64,000 bases of DNA from Mactra quadrangularis. Taxonomy: Eukaryota > Mollusca > Bivalvia > Venerida > Mactridae. The stretch covers positions 45,934,070-45,998,069 of the forward strand of contig CM046294.1 in assembly GCA_025267735.1 (NCBI GenBank). The letters run 5' to 3'. The position numbers and the translations under genes were made by a program. How positions within the stretch are numbered: the stretch's first letter is position 1; each line of letters starts with the position of its first letter. Under the pieces are notes generated by a model. It was not told where the DNA came from and searched no databases. It worked only from the letters and a program-made list of their open reading frames with translations. This document shows positions 12,101 to 24,100 of the stretch, piece by piece.

Positions 12101-15100
12101 GTGACATCACGACAGTGAAACATAGACATCCGGCACGGTTCCGGATCGAAAACATTACATATATGACCGCCTGTGCTGTGATACTCAGCATGTAGATCAG
12201 TGTCAATCTAAAGTATGCTTACTGCTGTATTGGCACAGGATATCTTTATTTGTTTTGTGCTGTTAAACTAAAACAGGTTTCTGTAAATTATATTGTCCCA
12301 AATGATATCATAACAGCCCCTTTTTATTTTATATAACTATTGTTAGTCGACGTGGAGGAGCCGATGTTAACAGGGCTTACCACAAAGGTGTACAGCTCAC
12401 ACGGAATTCAAATAATACTGAATGAACTATTGGGTTAGATGTAGGATACTCTTTCCATTGACACACATTTAGGAATGATGATCCCGGACTACTATGAATT
12501 AAATTCAGTGGCATTCGTATCAATTAGTACAAATCAGAAATTAATCCGTTATCATCCATGACTACGGTTTGAATCCAAACTACTTCTTAACATATTCAAA
12601 AAGTACTACATGTCTCAGTAGCTACATATCCATTTTTGTCAGTACCCAACCGATTTCCTTCTTCTGTAAATGTGTGTTCAAGATATTTAAAAGTATATAC
12701 CGATAGTTGTATCACATATCTCAATTTGCTTTTACGGTAAAGCAGTAAAAAGATTCACTATAAAGCAGAAAATGTCTACAAAATCCATCATGTATTTCTA
12801 TAACAACCGATTTGGAGAAGTGCTGCTGTCTCTATCAGACACATACAAAGTTCAAGTCTCCCCAAATTTGTTAGTAGCTCAAATAAATATTCTATATTAA
12901 ATTCAGATTGTTTTTAGGTTTAATCCATCTTTGCTAGACGATGAAGCTGCTGTTAATGAATCTTTGTAATGCAATAGTGCAAATTATCACGAAACTTACT
13001 TCATCAAATGATTACTATTTGCAAATTTGCTAGATAGTGAGCAGCCTTACATAATAGTCATTCGTAGCCACACAACCAGCAAACTCTATACAGGTCAGAA
13101 ACATCAGCTGACCAATACTTTTTAGACTACGATAATAATACCTGACAATCAACCTATTTCCGATGCAATTTTTATTTATGGATTCTTTCTCGAACATTCT
13201 TTTTTCTTAGAAATCATTAAAGGCCTTTGGATAATATGCTATTAAAGATTTGATTACGATTGATGCGTATGAATCAAAATATAAAAGGACGCACACATGT
13301 TATTAGTTTTTGATGTTTACGAGTGTCAATGTAAAAGGGAGCGCCATAGAGTAGCAATTAAAACAAAGTTACCACCAATTGGCAAAAAATTGTACGTAGT
13401 AGTGACAACAAGATCGAACTACATTGGGTTCTGATCTGAAAAATACTAACCATGTGTTTTGTTATGTTGTGACAATATGTGATATTTCACTATCAAATGC
13501 ATCCATCAGTTTTACAATAGAATGAATCCTTGTAATCTCGATGGATAAGATTCAATCCACTTTATACTATAAAGCAACAGACAAAATATGTTAAAAAGCA
13601 TGTGTGACTGATGATGTTGAAATAAACGTGTTTGTATCACTAAAAATGAGCAGATTTGATAAATCTTGGATTAAGTTTGGTCAGGGGTAGTAAATAAGGA
13701 GGTTACCAATACACAAAATGACGGTTCTGAAAAATCTAATAGAATGTTGTTCTTCCTCGATTTTACTGGTAGTCATTTTATGTCAGTCTTTGAAAAAGCT
13801 AAGTCCATATTTACCAGACAGGATCAAGATTTCAAAAAATTCCAGATATTTGTCATAATTATGTGCGATTAGAAGTTAGAACAGTCTTTTAGACAATGTT
13901 GCGACGTTAGCTTGACTTGTCTGCCCAAGAGCAGATATCTTATGATGCAAATCCACATACAAAGGCGTCTTTCTATCAACATGTCAAAGGTTCTGTCTTC
14001 CACGCTGCATGTATTTTGGGTCAATTGATGGTTTTCAAGATCAAAATCAAGTCGACTGGCTCTGGTAAAACAATAGCGAATGGTAAGAGCTATTGGCCAA
14101 ACTTTGCCAGATGTTGTCATCAGTTAATCAAATGTGGTGACAAGTGGGAATGTCATGAGCGATGCAAATGTAATCGAGTCAGTTTAAAATGAACTCGTTT
14201 ATGTGCTTGCATGTGCAAATAATGAAATCATCACACAGACTAAACCATCTAATGTTTGCATTCGATAAATTATCACAACAATATTTGAACTATCTATACG
14301 ACCTTGACCTTTAATTGTTGACTTCTAGACTTGTGTGCATCATGCATTATTGTTGAAACTTCAGTTTTTAACAAGGATTATGAGAATCGTTGTTCATTTT
14401 CGTGAATTGTGTGTGTTAAATTTATGACAAAATCACTTTATACAAATACCTTCTCATTTGACATTGACCTTTGACCTACACAGCATGTGGACAACATTAA
14501 GCATAAACATAGTAAACACTTGATGAAGGCAATCCAATATATGTATTCATATTTCATTGTCAAAATAATAGTCAAATAAACCAATTGTTTGATTATTTAA
14601 TTAGTATTTACGGGGTATTAACATCCTCCTTGGATCAAGGTCAAGGTCACGGTAAATGTCAATTTATGCCTAAATATTTGTTAAAGATTCTATCAAGTTA
14701 ATTTAATAATAACTATTTTCTATTTGCATCTCGAACCCTTAATGAACATTAAGAAGATTCAAACAGTTTGAAACAACTTTCTCATGTATGTTACCTTTAC
14801 CATGACCTTGACCTTGACCTTGGAAGAATATCACATGATGTAAATCAATGTCTTAACATGGTTAACATTTGTAGAATGCAAAAACACTATAATGTATCAT
14901 CCTGTAATACATTTAAATCGGTAAAAAGAAGTTTAGTCGCTTTGGGATACTAAATTGCAGGCGCATGCGCAGAAACGACGGCCATCTTGAATTTTGAAGT
15001 GGAAATCGTGCTTTTTGTGAATGGTAGACCATGCAGGTCGTCTGTGCCAAATTTGGTGCTTGTATCACCAAGTGAAAGATTGTTGCAGTTATCGACCCCA

Positions 15101-18100
15101 CTAAAGGCAGTATTGAAAGTTTAAGTTGTATGGTACATTTTTACAAAATAAGTGTGGCAGATATGCCATCGCCCAGGTTTAAATACCGGTTAAAAAGTTT
15201 ACTTTAATGTGCATAGTTGGTTGGATAGTTAAATTTTATCTGAGTAGACACAAAGTACAGTTGAACGGGGAAATTATTAAAATGTAAACATTTAATTGCC
15301 ACGTGTTTTCAGGTAACAGTTTTACCCATGCTGCTTAGCGTCTCCGTACAAAGGTCAGTTAGATCGTTTGTGTACAGAGTGCATAACCACTACTCTAACA
15401 AGATACTCATAACACCACGTCAACACTAAGAAGACCAGCTCACCTAGCCTTGCTTTCCTTGACTATAACCAGTACTCACTTATCCTTACAAAAGATTGAC
15501 AAGTTTTTCATTTAATTAATTGACGGTAAAAATCGGCAGGTAACCTACAGTGCTACGGTCGCTTGTTGATCTTGCTCTCCGGGTTTTCCCCACTTACAAT
15601 AAACATTTGAGGAGAGGCGCGGCTCATCAGTGTCCCTAAATGTTTAATGAATTTAATTTTAGATTTAGAAATGACTCTAGTAGGTAAATGCTGTAAGTAC
15701 ATTTATTATCTATTACTCTAATACAGTTTTGATATGGAATTTGAAATTCGCATAATTTTACTAAGTGTCCCATGCCGATGTATTCTCCCTACAGTGGGGA
15801 CAAATGTTTAAGGAAACTTAGTACTTATGTATATTTACCTGGTAAACTTTGTTTTACGTCGTCACCTCGTCTTTCCTTCACGCCCTCAGACATACACCTG
15901 CAAACAATTAGAACAAATCCATTCTACTTAACATAATTGTTTCTAGTGTTAGAACAACAAAGTACTAGCATTGAATCCAATCTCCATAAACAGATATCAT
16001 AAAGATCGTTGTCGTATAGGATCTGCTGATTTTGCAAAGGGGGTCACGTCGAGATGACCTTTGTATCGACCAATCAATTCGTAGCTTCCATTTAGACGAA
16101 ACACCAAATAACAGTATCTTGATTTCGCAAAGAATTTCTATTTTAGACCGAGATATTGTAGTTGCTTTCAAAATAAACATCAGTTATTTCCTTCACCAGT
16201 GAATGTGTCGTCGTGATGAACTGGCACCAGAGTCAATATCTTATGATCATAAAATAATGCGAACATCCCTATATATAGTTCTCTTTGCATACATACATGT
16301 CAACTACATAAAATATATTATAATGACTAGATGGGAGCCCGTGCAAGCACGGGCTTTAGGTAATGACAATAAAGGGAAATAACCGCTGCGGGGAGTTTGG
16401 TCTATTTTTAGTTTTATCTAGAACTATTTTTAGACACAAAAAAAACAATATTTTTGTTGATTTTTGGCAGTTTTTGCAAATATCAAGAGGCTTTGTCAAA
16501 AAAGAATTGTCAACTTGATATGCCTGTATATAGGTGCTCCAGCGACAAACAAAAGATTTATTCAAAGCTGCGCAGTTTCTTCCACAAAACAGGAAACTCG
16601 CAAATTTAATAATATAGAAACTATAGGTATAACTCGTACACGGTAATGTAAGCGGGTCGATTTTGAATTGTGTTTGATGACAAACTAATATATGTGTGCA
16701 TATTTAACGAGAGTGAGGACTCTGGTGCCAGTGTTATGGACTTTAAACCTTTTGTCCATAGATATATAAATAGACTTAACTCATTCGGAACCAATTTGGC
16801 GATTATCTACGAAGGTTTATCTGCGTAGAAGGTCGCCGAGGTAGTTCCAAATGAGACATTACTATGTCCTATGTATTCTGGATTATGTTATTATGGCCGT
16901 AGAGTCACCACTGCAACCTTCCTGGAGGGAAAATAAATTGAGGTAATAAATGAAGGGAACTATGATACATCGAGGGTCTTACCTAAACCTGAAAGTGACG
17001 TCTGTTAATAAGTCATCTATCACGCAAGGTTTTTGTTTGTTCGTTGATTCATCAAATATCCGATCAGTGCAGCCGTCACATCCTAACCTGATTAGAAAAT
17101 AATATCATTTTATTCTGAATATAATTGTAAAGGATATTTAGTCACGTTATCTACTTTAAAACCAATTACGGACTTAAGTCAGTATCTTTTTCTTGATAAA
17201 ACCTGAAGCAATCCAATTGGTACCTAGGTTCTTACAGTTGGAATCCTCGGACTTTATCATTGAACTCCTATTTAAGGATACAAGAATATTTCATCTAATA
17301 TCTTTCTTGTAAATGAAGATATTAACAGAAGCCATGAAATTTAGATAGTTGTTTCCCCTAAAAATAATTAGCTTGAATTTCAAACAAATTAAATAATTTA
17401 CAAAAAAAGAAATTTAATATTAATTTTGTAAAATTGACATTGAAAAAAGAAGGGTAAAATCCAAGTAATCCAACTAATGTGACCTACTTATTTGAAGAGT
17501 ATACAAGTGGAGATAACTGACTAAGGACTCTTATGACTTAAATAAATACATGTACATGTTATGTGGACAAACAACCCTGATCACGTCGTTAGACTGAATT
17601 AGCTCCCTTAAATGTTTCTATCATATGCAAATTGTATGCTAGTTATTTAAGAAATAAATAAAGTAATCTATTTTCTAGGGATGGCGGCAGGGAAATATAT
17701 TCATAAACTAAAAGGTCATTTGGTCAAGATTGATCAGTTACGTTCATTGTAATAAGTCCAAATAAAAATGCAAGATTAAAGTATTCAATCTGAAACCAAC
17801 TCACACTGTGTCATATTAATGTAGGAGCAGTAGTTCAGTAGTTGGACGCGCGCTTAGGGATCGAGAGGTCCCGGGTTCGACCACTAGGGGCACTGCTAAT
17901 TTCATTGAGCAAGAAATTTACCTACAACTTTTACACTACACCCAGGTGTAAATGGGTACTGTAAGGAATCGCCTGCCTGAGGGTGATTTTAATGATCAGG
18001 AGTTACAAGATTGTAGAGTCAGCTGAACATGTTTGTCGAAGCAGACTTTAAACCACACTTAAACTTTTTGACTTTTAAGTACTACGTGTATAGTTTAATT

Positions 18101-21100
18101 GTTGATCGCCAGTCTAGAAATAATTCTAAAACCCTTGGCTCCATACAAAATGTTGGTCGCAATTAGCAATTCAATCTAATTAAAACCCGATCTAATTTTT
18201 TTCGCTTGCCTTCTCGCTAATTTAGATCTGGCCGTTTTCAAACAAGGGTCACGTTCGGGTGACCTTTTCTCATCATAATATCAAAGACGAAATTGCTTTG
18301 ATACATAACTTGTTTACATCGTCTGCGTCACGCAATTTGAAAATAGCCGTCCAATCGCAGATATCGAATAATACCGCTGTTAAATTGGTTTGCAAACCTT
18401 GGTCTAAATTAGAAATTACGACATCAAAATGCTATAGTGTTTCGTCTAGATGAAAGGTTATCTCGACAATGCTCTACAGGATATCTGTTTACGGAGATTG
18501 TTAGCACAATGCCAGAAATGAAAATTAGACCGCCGCCATATTGTGGTCACGTGATCCGTCCGTCATTAAGGTGATGAAGATTCCGTCTGCAGTTATAAAA
18601 GATAAGGGCAGCATATTATCAAAAATCTTACGATAATTTAACAATACAATATAGAAGGATTTACGACTAAAATTGGTCGTAAGACGCTTGATAATACGGG
18701 CCCAAGGTCTGTTGCACAGTATTTGTCCCATTTTTACGACTTTATTTGAAAAATAAAAAATTGAAGTGGTTAATACAAACTTCTTTATTATAGAGACTTA
18801 ATGTTACAGGCGTGAGCAAAAAAAAAAACACGTTCAAATAGCACAGGAGGTTTAAGAGTTATGTTAATTTTTAGTGTCGAAAAAAAAACCCGGGTCGATA
18901 GCGCAGTTGGTAGCGCGCCGGGATTTGGATACTCGTGCCCGAGGGGGTGCGGGTTCGAATCCCACCCGGGGAGGTTATACCCTTCCATGAAAATTTGACA
19001 ATAATGTCGATTTTCCTCCATTGGTTAGATAATATGGAGAAGTTTCCGGCCTTGTGGAAGGGTAGGTGAGTACTGGTTATAGACAATGGTCCAGGAAAGC
19101 TAGGTTAGGTGCGCTGGACGCCGTGAAATGACCTAAATTGTGTTGATACGGCGTTAACTCCAATAAATAAATAAATAAATAAGTGTCGAAAAATGGCCAT
19201 TTTTGTGTGTAATGCATACGATGTTATTAATTATAGAAAAAACATGTACTTTAGTAAGTAGATTTTTCGTGATAAAAACATAAGATTGTGTAAATGAGTG
19301 TTAATATCATTCAATTATGGCACACGTACAAGTTTTCATGACTTGTGTATTGTGAAATAATGTAAAATTTGTTACTTCCATAATTTTCAAAAAAATAAGT
19401 GAGTCGAAAAAGTGTCTAGTCCTTCCCCTGCCTCCTAAAATTGCTATTACAGAATATAAAACTTGGTCATGCATATTGGTCAATGCAGTTATGTAACAAT
19501 ATAGTAAATAAACCAAAACACAAAAAAGTAAATTTGAATGCAAAATGGCGAAAAGAGAAAAGTTTTGTAATTTCAAACTGTCTGTGGTCGTAAAATCACC
19601 AATTTTTACAGGGTATATGATTAAGAAATTCAACCAAATTTGTCTTTAACAATCCTTCACAAGGTATGTGTAGTTGACAGTTGCACAAAGCCGGTTGAGC
19701 ATTTTGAAATTATTTCTGATTGAGTTTTTTTTTCATCAGATAGTTTGTATATTATTTAAAGTTCTCTTTCAACTATAATTATGTCATAGTCAATAAGATT
19801 ATTAAGAAAACTCCTTCGCCAAACTTACGTTAGAGCGTCATCTATTTTCATTTTAATAAGACACATGATGTATTTAGGATCAGAAGGAAAATATTGTCAT
19901 ACAATTATTCAGTTTTGAATCTATATGAAAACAGGTCACAAACAAGTCCTACATCACTTATTTGGCGGACCATTCTTTTACAATTAGTACTTAGTTAAAG
20001 TAACATTATTGTGCATACACGTAATTGACTAAAATGTATATGGTGTCATATTCTGTGATGGTCAGTGATGTAAATATTATGTAATAAGTTAATCCACTGT
20101 CTGTCGTATCAGTACGATTTTATGTGTTAAACACTAGTATAACACTAGGAGTCCAATTAAGGGACACTTAATGATAATTATCAAAAAAATAAGTATACGT
20201 CTGCAATTCATATCGATTTCTCTTCATCACCTTAATGGCGGATTTGAAGAGTTGTCAGGAGAGATAACTTTGTTGGACTAAATTTATGGCATTGTCTATT
20301 AAAAAAGAGACTCTGATAGTGTATGTAAGTTTACCTGGGAAATGAAGATATTGTTAGAATGGTTTCATTTTCTCCAAGCAACTTGGTTACTTCTTTTCTC
20401 CTGCAAAGGGAAAATGTCGGTTAAAGCCTAAGCATTAATTCATAGCAATTTTATCTAATTCGCTGTTACATGTATCTACGGACTATTTTTCAAATCATAT
20501 CGCTAGCTAACGCATCGCCCCCCCCCCTGGTACCCTCGATTTGATATCACAAATATATAATTGGTCCTTTTGATGTGAGATGGGTACCAGGGGAAACACG
20601 CTAGGTAGTGATATTGTTAGAAAACTGAAGTGGCCACGAGTGTTTTTCCTCCAATCTTTTGAAATTCCGTCTTTCATGAACTTTCCATAAAACAAATGTT
20701 CTTCAGAAAGAAACAGTTTAAAGAATCCGTAAACAAAACATAATTTTGCAGCGCTCGTATTTTTTTGCCAAGTCAACTGTCAACTAAAACGCATTCTTGT
20801 TCCCCGAGGTTATCAAGATTCTCGATCGAGACTCGTACTAGACTTTGGGTACGAGACAATCTCCGTAAATAGAGATCCTGTAGAGCGTTGTCGTACTGGA
20901 TCTCTACTAAGTCAATGCAAGGTCACGTCGAGATGAACTTTGTGTCGACCAATCAATGCATAGCTTTCATCTAGACGAAAACACTATTAAGCACATTTTG
21001 ATTTCGTAATTTCTATTTTTAGACCAAGTTTTGCATGCTAATTTAACTGCGGTATTATTCACGGTCTGCGATTGGGCGGCTCATTTCAAATTTCGTGACG

Positions 21101-24100
21101 AAGACCATGAAGACGATGTAAACAAGTTACGTATCATAACAACTTAGTCATGAATATTATGATGGGAAAAGGTCACCGGAACGTGACCTTCGCTTGGAAA
21201 AGGCGAGCGGTAAAATTGTAGATCGGGTTTTAATCAGATTGTGTACGAGAATGATTAAAACGAGACGTCTGTTGAATTATAGAGCGGATATTTGATGGAT
21301 TGTAACATAACCCAACAAGTCCATAAACATTTTACTATGTTTATTAATTAACTACATATACATGTTACAATACCTAGCCAGGTACTTTCCCCACTCTAAG
21401 TTACACACTGCTGAGTGTTTAGGAGACAATCTTCCTGTCTGGCTGGTAAAACTATTCTGTATACATTGTTAACTTTTATCAGATGGCTAGTCATTTAATG
21501 ACCGCCTGTCAGTATAATTGAGAAACTAATTGCCAATATCTACAGACATGTTACATCATAATGTACTTAGTGACTGGATATTACACTGAGTTTATTTTAC
21601 CAGTAATAACCCATGTTTGATGTAGGTTTGCAGACTTCTTTTGCGGGTCTTCGCAAAAAGTAACCAACTTGGCATTTAATTTTCGAATGGACAGACAAAA
21701 TATTTCTTTAAATCTTGTTTAACATGAAACTATTAATTTTACCTTAATTTCATATTGGTTTCCATGGCAACAAGATCTATAATTCCTCTCTTGCCAAAAG
21801 GGACTTTAGGAATTCCTTCCAGCATATACTTGGAAAATTCGGGATGCCATTTTGCTTCCTTAGAACTAAAATATTTGGTATTAGAAAAAAGACGAATACA
21901 ACATGGGTATGTTTCGAGGACGGAACGAAACACCATTTAACTCCATTTGGAAATTAAGGCAGTTACAATAACAGTAACAGTAATAGAAAAATAACTTTAT
22001 TTGGTAAACAAAGGCCTGGCCCAAAATATACTAATGGACAAAAGTCTTGTCCGGTCTACAAAAAACAAGATATATTTTTTGTTCAGTTTAAATAAAACAT
22101 TTTTTTTCAATAACGTGTGTGACTCCCATTAACCCGAATTAGTTTTCTGGTCTTCCGGCTAGATTCTATCGCAAACTTGTATAGCATCGATGCGTAAAAA
22201 GAGCACCGAACTCATTCGGGTTAATAGGGGTCACACACACTATTGAACAAAATGTTTCATTTAAAACTGACTTAAAACAATCATTTGTAACTTGCAAATC
22301 CTCAATGTCAATTTTCAACACATTACTGTACCAACAGAACTGGCTCAAATTTCACATTTCTTTTTTATTCAATGCATAATAACACATATTTCTACCGATA
22401 CTAATTGTATGAGTGTGCAATAACAACCAAAAAAGATATTATGGTTTATGTTAACCGGACAAGACTTTTGTCCATTAGAATACATATTACAATAGCATGA
22501 CATACATAACAAGTTATGTCCAGTATAAACAGTTATAACAATAATTATTACTCACATTTTTCTAACATGAGATGATATATATATATATTGAAACTTTTTA
22601 ATGTGGTCTGAGATCTTAGATGACATTAGGTTATAAAAGTCCAATAAAGTTGTTCAAGAATTACACCAGGAAAATAGAAATTTATTTCAGTCTTAAGTCA
22701 GAATATTTCAAACAATGAAAAAAGCATGAAATTCACAATCTATTAATGTTTGTTTATTGGAAGAACAATATTCACGATAACAAAAGTTTTCGAGTATATT
22801 ATTATGCCTGCCAGTTTCAATCTTAAGTTTATGGTAACTTAATCTAAATCTTGACATAGCAATTTTGTACTTATATTGTATGTCAAGAGAAAGGTATTTT
22901 TCAACATCTAAAAGAGATTTAAAATTACAATAATGATGACATCTACTTTCATTTTGCAGAGTAGAGTACCAATTTTGAGTAAAACAATCAATGACCCTCT
23001 GCTGATACGTGTTTATAAATACTTTTTGATTGCACACATTTTGAGATATCCAAACATAACCAAAACCATACGAAAACAGAATATCTTTTACTTTCTTAAC
23101 CCAGCACAGTCTGCCTGCATTATCTAACGCTTTTAACATTAAATAACATTGTCTTGGATATCTATTATTTGGCATTATTAACATAGTACATCAATAACGT
23201 ATGCAATTTGTAAAATATGAGACACACATAGATAGTCTGAGACATTCATCCAAAACCATACTTGTGTTTGACGTCTTACGAATATGAAGAAAATTTCTAC
23301 AGAATTTATTTTGTACAGCTTCAATAGAACTTGCAGTCTCGTATCCCCAGACTTGAGAACCATAACACAATATAGGTTTAACCATAGTATCAAAAATTTT
23401 AAACACATCTGAAATATTAAAATACCCTAATGGGTTTTGGTATGATTTTATAGAAAATATGACTTTTTGTGCCTGGGCAGCTAATTTTTCTTGAGCAGAT
23501 GACCAAAATAAACGAGAGGTAAAAAGTAAACCCATGTATTTATAATACCCAGTAACAGTAAGTTTATGGTCACGAAAATACCAACTTCCATAGTTACGAA
23601 GCGAACCTCCATTACGGAATACTATAACCTCGGTCTTGTCAAGGTTGACCTCCATGCCTGTATCTTGACAAAATTTATCTATCATGTTTATTTGTTGTTG
23701 TAATTTAACAACACTTTCAGCAAGATTTGATACGTCGTCAGCAAACATAAACACATAATATCAGGAATGTCATTTGTTATGAAAATACCAGAATTGCAAT
23801 GTTCCCTCAATACGGAAGATTACTCATCAATAAACAAATCAAAAGTAGTAGTGCTGGATTGTTTGCCTTGGCGTGTACCTATGTTTCACGGAAAATGTTT
23901 TGTAATGTTGTTATTAGAAACCTTGACACATGAATATAGATTTGAATACATAGCTTTAAGGGTTCTTAAAAAATAGTTTTTCGTTCAGCCCTAGATTTAA
24001 TGCTATGTAAACATGCTTTTGAATACACGTAGTACCTTTAATTCTAATTCTTTATTTGGAATTTTCGCAGTTTGTCCACATTTTTCAAATATGTTATAAA

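Noticed and set aside
11657..15103. CACTA (En/Spm) assignment from the TAGTG/CACTA ends and a 3-bp duplication
   Set aside because: The termini are in the opposite order (TAGTG at the 5' end on either strand), so the resemblance is likely accidental.
18888..18975. tRNA genes suggested by A and B boxes here and at 1141, 25513, 33533, 36192 and 44387
   Set aside because: Each is continuous with a SINE body, several have target duplications, and the heads do not fold into a convincing full acceptor stem.
23767..23976. 69-codon plus-strand open frame
   Set aside because: It is the shadow of the minus-strand LINE reverse transcriptase remnant.
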